Of a stretch of DNA of 64,000 nucleotides, positions 17,332-25,954 are shown piece after piece (within the stretch, counting starts at the first letter, position 1; the number at the start of each line of letters is the position of its first letter). The notes beneath the pieces were generated by a model. It was not told the DNA's origin. It saw nothing but the letters and a program-made list of their open reading frames with translations, and ran no database searches. A program made the translations under genes and the position numbers. The stretch comes from Treponema primitia ZAS-2 (GTDB lineage: Bacteria; Spirochaetota; Spirochaetia; Treponematales; Breznakiellaceae), in NCBI RefSeq assembly GCF_000214375.1, contig NC_015578.1:1674001-1738000 (forward strand), read 5' to 3'.

Positions 17332-18267
17332 TTATTCCACCCCCGCGTTTTGCGTCGCCCTTTTGGTTACTTTAATCATAACCATGGTGAGCAGGGATAC
17401 TACTATGAAGAGCAGCCATGCCATCGCAGAGGCTCTGCCCATTTTAAGAAACGAAAAGGCGTTATGGAAAATATAGAGGGGATACATCAGTATGGAGTTA
17501 CCCGGACCGCCTGATGCATAACCCGCCCCGGCGCCAGCACCGGTACTGGCGTTGGTGATAATATATACCTGCTGAAAATACTGAAAGGCGTTGATAAAAT
17601 TGAGAATAGCCTGATAGACGAGTACATGGGCTATGGACGGCAGGGTAATGTGAAAAAACCTGGATAGGGGACCAACGCCGTCAATCTCCGCCGATTCATA
17701 ATAACTGATGGGAACTTCTTCCAGCGCCGCCATACAGACCAGCATGGCGGTCCCGGTGGACCAGGAACCCATGAGCAGCAGGGCCGGTTTGGTATACCGC
17801 ATATCCATAAGCCATGCGGGCCCATGGATACCGAACCAGCCGAGGACATTGTTTATATACCCATAGGAGGCGTCGAACATCCAAATCCAAACCATGGTTG
17901 CCGCAATGGTGGGGATAATACAGGGTAAGAAAAAGATGGTTCGTACAAAGCCCCGCTGGCGAAACTTTCTCGTGACCACCGTGGCCAACAGCAATGCTAC
18001 AAGCAGATTGACCGGGGTAGATACAAAAGCCATAAAGAGGGTATTCATGAGGCTTTTATAAACCAGCTTATCATTGAGCACCGCAGTGTAATTTGCCAAC
18101 CCTACCCACTTGGGCGCCGTAACGGGATTAAACTCGGTAAAGCCATAATAAAAGGAAGCGGCCAGGGGATAGATACTTAAGCAGATAAAACCGATTATCC
18201 ACGGGAGGGCAAATAAAAACCCATTTCGTGTATTCCGTGCAGAATTTGACAATAGGATTTTTTGCAT
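17332..18267 (-). CDS. CUT1-type ABC sugar permease, MalF-like
   Basis: A 311-aa six-helix permease with the EAA motif (YESAEIDGVGPLSRFFHITLPSI) of the MalF/UgpA group. Start set at ATG 18267, since GAGG lies six bases upstream; a longer frame begins with TTG at 18300 without SD. The stop is followed by one base and then the MalG-like start. It is separated from the solute-binding protein gene by about 80 bp that contains a strong hairpin. Confidence 0.92.
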   Translation of the reverse strand: MQKILLSNSARNTRNGFLFALPWIIGFICLSIYPLAASFYYGFTEFNPVTAPKWVGLANYTAVLNDKLVYKSLMNTLFMAFVSTPVNLLVALLLATVVTRKFRQRGFVRTIFFLPCIIPTIAATMVWIWMFDASYGYINNVLGWFGIHGPAWLMDMRYTKPALLLMGSWSTGTAMLVCMAALEEVPISYYESAEIDGVGPLSRFFHITLPSIAHVLVYQAILNFINAFQYFQQVYIITNASTGAGAGAGYASGGPGNSILMYPLYIFHNAFSFLKMGRASAMAWLLFIVVSLLTMVMIKVTKRATQNAGVE

Positions 18268-18300
18268 GGTGACCTCACGTTTTACGTATTGCAGCCCCAA

Positions 18301-18333
18301 GCTCGCCCTGCAGACTCAGTCTGCGGGGTGAGC
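18301..18333. other. Long intercistronic hairpin between solute-binding protein and permease genes
   Basis: GCTC-GCCCT-GCAGACT and its partner AGTCTGC-GGGGT-GAGC form a 16-bp stem (two G-T pairs) about one central base. There is no T tract. By analogy with malE-malF spacers it may stabilise upstream mRNA so that more binding protein than permease is made; this is inference. Confidence 0.75.
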
Positions 18334-18347
18334 CTATGGAAACCGGA

Positions 18348-19622
18348 CTATTGCAGGGACTTTGCCTGATCCGCCAAAGCTGCCAAAGCTGCTTCGGGGG
18401 TCATCTGGCCTGCGTACACATAATCAAGATATTCATTTAACAGTGAAATATATTTGTTCAGATCACCGATCTGGGCGTACTGTATGCCCTTTTCCTGGCT
18501 CAGAGCCTCGATAAATTCGGGGAAGCCGGGCATGGCAAGAATTGCAGGATCGTTGTAGAGGGCTTTTAAGGCCGGGAGAACCCCGGTACCGGCGCAGATT
18601 ATTTTTGCACCCTCATAGCCGGAAAGCCATTTGATAAAATCCCAGCCGCCGTCTTTATTGGTCGCCGTAATGGGAATCGACGCAGAGTCGGTTTCATAGC
18701 GGCTTGAGCCCCGCAGTTCAGGATGGGCCTTAGTTCCCGGGACCAGGGTAAGGCCCCAGTTTACCGTGGAGTTGAAATTTTTCATCATCGTCGGCAGCCA
18801 GGCGCCGTCCAAACGGAAAAGCTGTTTTCCCGCAAAGAACATATCCTGTTCGGTATACCGGTTGGTATTGGCGGTTCCTATAAAAGACTGGACCTTGGTG
18901 ATGCCGTATAAATTGCGGTACCGCTGATTGTATGTAAGGCTCTCAATGGCGCCTGCCGACTGGGGGGTGAGGGTCTTGTTATCCGCCGCCCACCAGCGTC
19001 CGCCGAAACCATAGATCAATTCCTGTCGGGCCGAGGCCAGGGGGAAAAGGGGATAGCCCAGGACATCAATATTGCCGCTGGCGTCCAGTTTTGTGGCCTT
19101 AACCGCCATCTCATACATTTCTTCCACTGTTTTAGGGGGCTCGGAATAACCCGCCGCAGCCAGGATGTCCTTATTATAGAACATCTGAATAACATAGCCG
19201 TCCACAGGAAGCGCAAAGAGCCCACCGTCTATCGTATTGGCCGCAAGCGCCTGGTTTGAATAAATACCCAAATCAAGCTTATCCCGCTCCGCATAGGGCT
19301 GCAGGTTCTCAAGGAGGCGGTTGGCCTGAAAAGCAATCACAGCGGAATTGGAACCCTTGATAACATCCGGTGGTTCGTTGCTGGCAATGGCAACAATGAT
19401 TTTTTGCTGATCGTTGACGCTTAAGCCCCGGGCCTCGTATTTAGTCTGGGAAGTGTTGTACGCAGCGATGGCCTCTTCATAGACCAGGGCCTCGTCGCCG
19501 GTATTCCCATACCATACGGTCACAACTTTACGTTCCCCGCTGGCGGGTTTAGAAGCATTGCAGGCGACAAGAAGGCCCGCAATCGCCAAAATACAGAATG
19601 CCGAAAAATGCCATTTCTTCAT
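18348..19622 (-). CDS. ABC transporter extracellular solute-binding protein (lipoprotein)
   Basis: A 424-aa family-1 (MalE/UgpB-type) solute-binding protein. Start at ATG 19622 with a strong SD (GGAGGAG) five bases upstream. The lipobox is AGLLVAC with Cys21, so it is anchored in the membrane. The first domain holds VVTVWYGNTGDEALVYEEAI, a typical start of the family. It is the first gene of the seven-gene operon and has a clear promoter at 19649-19677. Ligand unknown; downstream genes suggest a sugar, possibly bearing D-amino-acid groups. Confidence 0.92.
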   Translation of the reverse strand: MKKWHFSAFCILAIAGLLVACNASKPASGERKVVTVWYGNTGDEALVYEEAIAAYNTSQTKYEARGLSVNDQQKIIVAIASNEPPDVIKGSNSAVIAFQANRLLENLQPYAERDKLDLGIYSNQALAANTIDGGLFALPVDGYVIQMFYNKDILAAAGYSEPPKTVEEMYEMAVKATKLDASGNIDVLGYPLFPLASARQELIYGFGGRWWAADNKTLTPQSAGAIESLTYNQRYRNLYGITKVQSFIGTANTNRYTEQDMFFAGKQLFRLDGAWLPTMMKNFNSTVNWGLTLVPGTKAHPELRGSSRYETDSASIPITATNKDGGWDFIKWLSGYEGAKIICAGTGVLPALKALYNDPAILAMPGFPEFIEALSQEKGIQYAQIGDLNKYISLLNEYLDYVYAGQMTPEAALAALADQAKSLQ

Positions 19623-19648
19623 AATTTCTCCTCCATAATGATAAGAAA

Positions 19649-19677
19649 ATTTTACCATGCAGTTTGTCAATTGTCAA
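19649..19677 (-). promoter_or_regulatory. Promoter and possible operator of the ABC/D-amino-acid operon
   Basis: On the minus strand TTGACA and TAAAAT are separated by 17 bp. The -35 region overlaps two direct copies of TTGTCAA (19664-19677, plus strand), and TTTGTC and GACAAA form a wider inverted repeat. The divergent DauR-like regulator could bind here; this is inference. Confidence 0.65.
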
Positions 19678-19797
19678 TGATTCGGACAAAAAAAACGGTT
19701 TTTTGCTAATTTATTATACTTTGTTAGATTTCTTCCTACTTTTTTGATCATTTTCAAACTAATTTTTAGGTTATTGATAGGATCGTAAAAAACCTAC

Positions 19798-19827
19798 TTG
19801 ACACCCCTCTTTTCCTGCGTTTATCGT
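19798..19827 (+). promoter_or_regulatory. Promoter of the DauR-like regulator
   Basis: TTGACA at 19798-19803 is followed after 17-18 bp by TTATCG/TATCGT. A GGGAG Shine-Dalgarno lies before ATG 19851. The remaining 19678-19797 stretch is AT-rich and without a gene. Confidence 0.45.
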
Positions 19828-19850
19828 AACAGGCAGTAGGGAGATGCACA

Positions 19851-20534
19851 ATGAACAGCCTGGAAGATGAACAACCCTTTTTAAAACAGCTCTTAACCCT
19901 CATTTCCGCACAGTTCGGCGACCGTTGCGAGGTGGTCCTCCACGACCTGACCCGGGATTACAACCATACCATTGTGGACATCCGTAACGGTGGGGTGACC
20001 AATCGGAAAATCGGCGGATGCGGCAGTAATTTGGGCCTCGAAGTGCTCAATGGCAGCGTAGAAGGTGGGGACCGTTTCAACTATGTCACCACAACTCCGG
20101 ACGGTAAAATCCTGCGGTCCTCTTCTATATATGTAAAAAATGATGATGGTAAGATCATTGCTTCAATCTGTATCAACCTGGACATTACGGAGTCCATACA
20201 ATTCGAAGGCTTTTTGCGCAAGTATAATCATTTTGAAGCGGGGCAGGGTGAATTTTTTGCCCAGGATGTCAACACGCTTTTGGACTATATGGTGCAGCAG
20301 GCACAACAACTCATGGGCAAGGACCCTAAAACGATGAACAAGGACGAACGGATAAGCTTTTTATCCTACCTCGATCAAAAGGGTGCGTTTCAGATATCCA
20401 AATCCAGCGTTAAAATATGCAAAGTCCTGGGGATAAGCAAATTTACCCTTTATAGCGATTTAGACACCATACGGGGCGCAGGCAATGCCGGGCAGATCCC
20501 CGTCTTTGACGAAGCCCTGGACGAACAGGCTTAG
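19851..20534 (+). CDS. DauR/YheO-type transcriptional regulator
   Basis: A 227-aa protein with an N-terminal YheO-like PAS domain (about residues 10-125, FGDRCEVVLHDL start) and a C-terminal HTH_22-type domain (about 165-215, ISKSSVKICKVLGISKFTLYSDL). DauR of Pseudomonas, from this family, represses D-arginine catabolism genes. Here it is divergent from an operon with three D-amino-acid-type genes, which supports it as the local regulator. Effector and sign of regulation are unknown. Confidence 0.87.
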   Translation: MNSLEDEQPFLKQLLTLISAQFGDRCEVVLHDLTRDYNHTIVDIRNGGVTNRKIGGCGSNLGLEVLNGSVEGGDRFNYVTTTPDGKILRSSSIYVKNDDGKIIASICINLDITESIQFEGFLRKYNHFEAGQGEFFAQDVNTLLDYMVQQAQQLMGKDPKTMNKDERISFLSYLDQKGAFQISKSSVKICKVLGISKFTLYSDLDTIRGAGNAGQIPVFDEALDEQA

Positions 20535-20609
20535 GGATATTTTCTTCTTCAGTATTTAGTCCCTTTGCTCGGTGGTTAAATTTGTATCTCCCGCGCCAAG
20601 CCCCGCACA

Positions 20610-20638
20610 TTGCATTTTTCCCCGTATTTTAGTATACT
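20610..20638 (+). promoter_or_regulatory. Promoter of rnz, leaderless layout
   Basis: TTGCAT (20610-20615) and TATACT (20633-20638) are 17 bp apart. The -10 box ends eight bases before the rnz ATG (20647) and there is no SD, so the transcript probably starts at or near the start codon. Confidence 0.6.
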
Positions 20639-20646
20639 CTTCCCTA

Positions 20647-21573
20647 ATGAACCTTGAAGCCTTTATCCTCGGTTCCGGCGGCATGATGCCCTTGCCGAAC
20701 CGTCATCTTACATCTGTGCTGTTGCGCCGCGAGGGGGAGCTCTTCCTGTTTGACGGGGGGGAGGGGACCCAGGTTTCCCTGAAGAGGCTCAACCTCCGGT
20801 GGAAGAAGATATCCGTCATATTTGTCAGCCATACCCACGCGGACCATGTGACAGGTATTCCAGGGCTGCTCATGCTCTCCTCCCAGGTGGACCGGGACGA
20901 CCCGCTCTACATTATCGGCCCCCCCCGGATTGCCGAATATATCGAGACCAGCCGCCGGGTGCTGGATATGTATATCAACTATGAAATCGTGGTAAAGGAA
21001 ATTACCGAGCCGGGCATTGTCTATCAGGGCGATGGTTTCCATGTCCGGGCATTTAACCTGCGACATACCAAGCCCTGTCTGGGCTATGTGCTTGAGGAAG
21101 ACCGGCGCCCCGGCATTTTTCACCCGGAAAAGGCGGATGCCCTGGGGGTGCCCCGGGGGCCCCTGTGGTCCCGGCTCCAGTCCGGGGAGACCGTGACTGC
21201 CGCGGACGGCAGGGAAGTGCGGCCTGAGGATGTGCTGGGGGAAACCCGGTCCGGGCGGAAATTTTCCTTTGTCACCGATTCCCTGGCCTTCCCGGAAATC
21301 GCCGATGAGGTGCACGGGTCGGACTTTTTTGTCTGCGAGGGGATGTTTGAGCGGGCCCTGGAAGAGAGCGCCCGGGAGAAAAAGCACATGACCGCCGAAC
21401 AGGCCGCCTACCTAGCAAAGGCGGCGGAGGTTAAAAAGATGGCCCTGATCCATTACAGCCCCCGCTACACGGACTACGATCTGAAACAGCTTCTCAAGGA
21501 AGCCCAGAATATATTTCCCGGGACTATCCTGACCCGGGACAGGATGGTATATCCAATTGAATATATCGATTAA
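20647..21573 (+). CDS. rnz: Ribonuclease Z
   Basis: A 308-aa metallo-beta-lactamase-fold tRNA 3' endonuclease. The zinc motif HTHADH lies in a VSHTHADHVTGIPGLL segment, with further ligands in FNLRHTKPCLGY, VTDS and ALIHYSPRY. Start set at ATG 20647, where the conserved N-terminus MNLEAFILGSGG begins; a frame from 20572 adds an unrelated 25 residues. RNase Z matures tRNA 3' ends. The gene is followed after 18 bp by an ABC exporter cluster. Confidence 0.93.
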   Translation: MNLEAFILGSGGMMPLPNRHLTSVLLRREGELFLFDGGEGTQVSLKRLNLRWKKISVIFVSHTHADHVTGIPGLLMLSSQVDRDDPLYIIGPPRIAEYIETSRRVLDMYINYEIVVKEITEPGIVYQGDGFHVRAFNLRHTKPCLGYVLEEDRRPGIFHPEKADALGVPRGPLWSRLQSGETVTAADGREVRPEDVLGETRSGRKFSFVTDSLAFPEIADEVHGSDFFVCEGMFERALEESAREKKHMTAEQAAYLAKAAEVKKMALIHYSPRYTDYDLKQLLKEAQNIFPGTILTRDRMVYPIEYID

Positions 21574-21591
21574 CTAAGGAGACTTGGCCCC

Positions 21592-22623
21592 ATGATTGAA
21601 GTGCATGGACTCACAAAACGGTACGGCCCGGTCGAAGCGGTAAAGGATGTTTCCTTTTCAGTAGGCAAAGACCAGGTCCTCGGATTTCTCGGCCCCAACG
21701 GGGCGGGGAAAACTACCATCATGAAGATCCTCACGGGTTACCATTTTCCGTCCGGGGGCAAAGCCCTGGTGGACGGGATTTCCGTGGAAGATGATCCGGT
21801 GGAGGTAAAAAAGCGTATAGGCTACCTCCCGGAAAGCGTGCCCCTCTACGGGGATTTGACCCCCACGGAGTACCTGGACTTTATCGCCCAGGCCCGGCTC
21901 ATCCCCAAGGAAGAGCGGAAACAGCGGCTAGAAAACACCCTGGACGCCTGCGGGCTCCAGCATGTCCGGTCCAAACGCATCGAAGAGCTTTCCAAGGGTT
22001 ATAAGCAGCGGGTGGGGCTTGCCCAGGCTATCATCCACGATCCGCCCATCCTGATCCTGGACGAGCCTACCTCAGGGCTGGACCCGAACCAGATTATCGA
22101 AATCCGCAGCCTCATAAAAACCCTGGGGAAAAGCAAAACAGTAATACTGTCAACCCACATACTCCAGGAAGTGGAAGCGGTTTGTTCCCAAGTGCTGATC
22201 ATCAACGAAGGCAGGATCGCTGCGCAAGGGAGCCCCGAGGAAATCGCCGGCACCATGAAGGGCGGTGATACCTGGGAGCTGACCCTGAAGGGGGCGGAAA
22301 TCGGGAGCCTCCCGGAGAAGTTCAGCCTCCTGGACCGGGAAGCGAAACCGGCCCTAGAAAGCCGGGAGGATGGCACGGTGGATATCTCCTTTTTCCTGCA
22401 ATCCTCCGCTATTCCGAAAGAAGAAGCCGGCCCGGAAAACCCTGCTTCCTCAGGGGGCGATGAGGGGGAGCGTATCTTTGATTGGGCGGTGTCCCAGGGA
22501 TTCAAGATCCTCAGGATGAACCGGAAACGGCTGAGCCTGGAGGATATATTTGTAAAACTTACCAATGAAGTTAGTAATACTGCGCATAACAGTAAGACTG
22601 ATAGTACGGGGGTCAAATCATGA
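21592..22623 (+). CDS. ABC transporter ATP-binding protein (GldA-like)
   Basis: A 343-aa ABC-2-type ATPase. Walker A is GPNGAGKTT, the signature LSKGYKQR and Walker B LILDEPTSGLDP are complete. The C-terminal ~100 residues are an extension of the kind found in GldA/CcmA-like proteins. It overlaps the permease gene by 4 bp (ATGA). With the following GldF- and GldG-like genes and the DUF4340 gene it forms one transporter operon. The cargo is unknown. Confidence 0.92.
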   Translation: MIEVHGLTKRYGPVEAVKDVSFSVGKDQVLGFLGPNGAGKTTIMKILTGYHFPSGGKALVDGISVEDDPVEVKKRIGYLPESVPLYGDLTPTEYLDFIAQARLIPKEERKQRLENTLDACGLQHVRSKRIEELSKGYKQRVGLAQAIIHDPPILILDEPTSGLDPNQIIEIRSLIKTLGKSKTVILSTHILQEVEAVCSQVLIINEGRIAAQGSPEEIAGTMKGGDTWELTLKGAEIGSLPEKFSLLDREAKPALESREDGTVDISFFLQSSAIPKEEAGPENPASSGGDEGERIFDWAVSQGFKILRMNRKRLSLEDIFVKLTNEVSNTAHNSKTDSTGVKS

Positions 22624-23354
22624 AGATTATATCCCAAAGGGCGCTGGCCCTGGCCCGGAAGGAACTCTACTCCCACTGCAATTCCCCGGCATTTTACGGG
22701 ATAGCGGTATTTTTCCTGCTCTTTACCTCGATCTGGCTTTTTTATATCCAGCGCTACTTTGCCATGGATATGGCTTCCCTGCGGGTGTATTTCGCCGCCT
22801 TTCCCCTGGCCTTTATCCTGGTCATTCCGGTGATCACCATGAAAAGCTGGGCGGAGGAACGGAAGCTGGGGAGCGTGGAACTGCTCCTGACCATGCCCTT
22901 TTCGGAATGGGAACTGGTGCTGGGGAAATTTATTTCCTCCCTTGCGGTAATGGCCTTCATCATAGTCCTCACCATTCCTGTTCCCCTGAGCCTGCTTCCC
23001 CTGGGCCGCTTTGATGGGGGGGTGATTTTCGGGGAGTACATAGGGAGCCTGCTCCTGGCATCTGCAGCCACCGCATTGGGGCTGCTCCTCTCCTCCCTTT
23101 CCAAGAACCAGGCCGGGGCATTCCTGGGCGGGGCGGTGGCTCTCATGGCGGTCATGCTGATCCAGCAGATTACCCAGAGCTTTGACCTGCCCCCTTGGCT
23201 TGCGGAGGGGATTAACTTTATTTCCCTGGCCTTTCACTTTGAAAGCTTTTCCAAGGGCCTCATCGATTCCCGAGATCTGGCCTTCTTTATCACAGCCACG
23301 GTACTGTTCCTCTTTCTCAATACCCGGGTTATCCTGTACCGGAAGTGGAGGTAG
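22620..23354 (+). CDS. ABC-2-type permease (GldF-like)
   Basis: A 244-aa protein with about six membrane helices. It contains TMKSWAEERKLGSVELLLTMP, a hallmark of GldF-type ABC-2 permeases. It is translationally coupled to the upstream ATPase gene and abuts the GldG-like gene. It would form the membrane channel of the exporter. Confidence 0.9.
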   Translation: MKIISQRALALARKELYSHCNSPAFYGIAVFFLLFTSIWLFYIQRYFAMDMASLRVYFAAFPLAFILVIPVITMKSWAEERKLGSVELLLTMPFSEWELVLGKFISSLAVMAFIIVLTIPVPLSLLPLGRFDGGVIFGEYIGSLLLASAATALGLLLSSLSKNQAGAFLGGAVALMAVMLIQQITQSFDLPPWLAEGINFISLAFHFESFSKGLIDSRDLAFFITATVLFLFLNTRVILYRKWR

Positions 23355-24983
23355 GTGATGACAAAAAAACAGCTTACCCTTATTACAATTCTTTCTGTTA
23401 TTGCCATGGTGTTAGTAATACTAATCAGCCGGCGTTTATGGTTCCGCCTGGATTTAACGGCGAATAAGGCCTACACTATTTCTGCGGTTTCCCGGAATCT
23501 TCATACCGAGATACCCGATCAGGTCCGCATTACCTATTACCTTTCGGACAAACTGGCCTCGGTGCATCCGGTGCCTGGGGAAATAGAGGATCTCCTGCGG
23601 GAATACGCTGCCTATTCCCGGGGCAAGATACGGCTCACCGTGCGGGACCCCGTGAAGGCGGGGCTGAACCGGGAAGTGGAAGCCCTGGGGATCATCTCCC
23701 AGCAAATGGAAATCGTGGAGCAGGATCAGGCAAATATCGCCGTGGTCTATTCGGGGATACTCATCGAATACCTGGATCAGGTGGATGTGATCCCCTTTGC
23801 CTTTAACCTGGGCACCCTGGAATACGATTTAACTTCCCGGATACGGACCCTGGTGCGGGGCACCGAGCGAGAAGCGGGTTTCCTGGTGGGCGATTCTGGC
23901 CGCCAGTGGTCCCGGGAGTACGCCATCGCGAACCAGGCCTTTGCCCAGTCGGGGTTCAGGGTGCGGGTTTTCAATGCCGGGGAGGAGATCCCCGATTCCC
24001 TGCCAGTGCTCTTCGTGCTGGGCGGGGTGGAGGACCTGGACGACTGGGCCCTGTACCGCATTGATCGGTATATCCAGGGGGGGGGCAAGGTCCTCTTTGC
24101 CCTGGAAGGGGTCTTTGTGGATCAGAACGGGGGCCTTGAAAGCCGGGTGATGATCGACAAGGGGCTTCAGGCCATGGTGTCCTTCTACGGCGCCACGGTA
24201 AAATCCGAACTGGCCATGGATGTATCCGCCCTGAGCCTCTCCTACCAGTCCGTGGACCCCTCGGGTTCCCGGGTGTACCGGATCATCCGCTATCCCCTGT
24301 GGATAGGCATCCTGAACCAGAATGGTAATCCCGACCACCCGGTTACCGCCACCTTTGGTGGGCTGGATGTCTACTGGGCGAGCCCCCTGGAACTGACCCC
24401 CCCTGAGGGTGTGGATGCGGTTCCCCTGTTCTACACCACCGCCGATGCCTGGTCCCAGACGAAGAACTATAGCGCCAACCCGGAAATGTCCTACCTCTTC
24501 CAGCAGGAAGCCGCAGAAACCCGGGGCCCCAAGATACTGGGGGCTAGTCTTTCGGGAAAATTCCCCAGCTGGTTTGCCGGGGTACCAAAGCCGGTACGGG
24601 AAGGCTCCGAAGAGGAGCTGCCCGATATGCCTTCGGAGGCTAAGGAATCCCGGATCATCGTTATAGGCGATTCGGACTTGGCCACCACCCTGATCCAGTA
24701 TACCCGGAGCGACCGGAATTTTGACCTGCTCATCAAGGCTGCGGACTGGCTGGGGAACGACGATGATATCATCGGCATACGGAACCGGCTCCCCCAGTCC
24801 GGGCGGCTGGACAAAATTACGGATCAGAGCGCGCGGGTTAAGGCCATGGCCTTTGCCCGGTATTTTAATGTTGTGTTCATCCCCCTGGCGGTAATTGCCC
24901 TGGGGATTTTCCGTTCGATACAGCGGCGCCGCTCCCTCAGGGCCGCTAACGTGAAAGGAAAGGAAACTCCCGATGCTGTATAA
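23355..24983 (+). CDS. GldG-like ABC transporter auxiliary protein
   Basis: A 542-aa protein with N- and C-terminal membrane helices (about residues 8-25 and 505-525) around a large extracytoplasmic domain. The segment FRLDLTANKAYTISAVSRNL is typical of GldG / PF09822-type proteins. Start GTG 23355 or ATG 23358; both follow the upstream stop directly. The role in transport is unknown. The 3' end overlaps the DUF4340 gene by 11 bp. Confidence 0.88.
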   Translation: MMTKKQLTLITILSVIAMVLVILISRRLWFRLDLTANKAYTISAVSRNLHTEIPDQVRITYYLSDKLASVHPVPGEIEDLLREYAAYSRGKIRLTVRDPVKAGLNREVEALGIISQQMEIVEQDQANIAVVYSGILIEYLDQVDVIPFAFNLGTLEYDLTSRIRTLVRGTEREAGFLVGDSGRQWSREYAIANQAFAQSGFRVRVFNAGEEIPDSLPVLFVLGGVEDLDDWALYRIDRYIQGGGKVLFALEGVFVDQNGGLESRVMIDKGLQAMVSFYGATVKSELAMDVSALSLSYQSVDPSGSRVYRIIRYPLWIGILNQNGNPDHPVTATFGGLDVYWASPLELTPPEGVDAVPLFYTTADAWSQTKNYSANPEMSYLFQQEAAETRGPKILGASLSGKFPSWFAGVPKPVREGSEEELPDMPSEAKESRIIVIGDSDLATTLIQYTRSDRNFDLLIKAADWLGNDDDIIGIRNRLPQSGRLDKITDQSARVKAMAFARYFNVVFIPLAVIALGIFRSIQRRRSLRAANVKGKETPDAV

Positions 24984-25953
24984 AAAGAAAGTTTTACTGC
25001 TTACTACTTTGGTAGGCTTTTTAGCCCTGGTCTATGCGCTCACCCTGTTCTTTGATCCCGAGCGGGTGAATTCCCGGAACGCTGCGTTCCTTTGGCTGGA
25101 TCCTAAATTCCGGGATCAGGCGGACAGTATAGAACTGTCCCGGCCCGGCGACTGGGCCAATCCCCAGCGCCTGGCCCGCCGGGGAAATGACTGGTTTGCC
25201 CTGCTTGGAGACGAAGAATTCCCCGCAAAAAGCTCCCGGGTGGATGATCTCCTCCGTGCCCTGAGCGTTCGCGCCGCCTACCCGGTGCGCGGTTCTGCCC
25301 CGGCGTCCCATGGCCCCATGGGGGTCGCCGAAAACAGCGCCGCCCGCATCCTGGTCAAAGGCGGGGCAGGGCTCCCCCTGCTGGATCTGCTCATAGGAGG
25401 CAGGGACGCTTCGGGGATGGAAGTCTATCTGCGGAAGAACGGCCAGAACGAGGTCCGATCCGGGCAGGACACCCTTTCCACTTACATCAACGGCGTGGGA
25501 AGTTCCTGGTACAATCTCAGGATTTTCCCCACCATCGATCAGTCCCTGGTGCAGCGCCTGACCCTTATCCCCCTGCCATCGGATGAAACCGGCGAACAGG
25601 GCCCATCCCTGGTGATTACCCGGAACGGCGGTGGCTGGAGCATAGCGGGGCTGGAAGACGGCACGGTGGATACCCAGAAAGTGGAGTCCTATATCAGGGG
25701 CGTCCTGGAGGCTGAGGGAGAGAATTTTGTGCCGAACCTGAAAGCTGCGTCGGCTTCCTTAAACGAGGGCCGCATTACCCTGGAACTGGGCAACCGCTCA
25801 ACCCTGACCCTCAGCGTCGGGTCCCTTCCGGACGCCGGCGAGGAGAAACGCCGGGCCGCTGCGGCTTCCGGGTCAAGCTATGTGTATACTTTGGCGGACT
25901 GGACCGTGACCAGGCTCTTCCGGGATAGCGCTTACTTTGTGAAACAGGAATAG
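24973..25953 (+). CDS. DUF4340-domain protein
   Basis: A 326-aa protein with one N-terminal membrane helix (about residues 6-24) and an extracytoplasmic DUF4340 domain, recognisable by G-x3-ARILVKG and V-x-S-Y-I-x-G motifs. Such proteins routinely close GldG-type ABC clusters. It overlaps the GldG-like gene and ends 1 bp before the convergent membrane-protein gene. Function unknown. Confidence 0.87.
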   Translation: MLYKKKVLLLTTLVGFLALVYALTLFFDPERVNSRNAAFLWLDPKFRDQADSIELSRPGDWANPQRLARRGNDWFALLGDEEFPAKSSRVDDLLRALSVRAAYPVRGSAPASHGPMGVAENSAARILVKGGAGLPLLDLLIGGRDASGMEVYLRKNGQNEVRSGQDTLSTYINGVGSSWYNLRIFPTIDQSLVQRLTLIPLPSDETGEQGPSLVITRNGGGWSIAGLEDGTVDTQKVESYIRGVLEAEGENFVPNLKAASASLNEGRITLELGNRSTLTLSVGSLPDAGEEKRRAAAASGSSYVYTLADWTVTRLFRDSAYFVKQE

Positions 25954-25954
25954 C

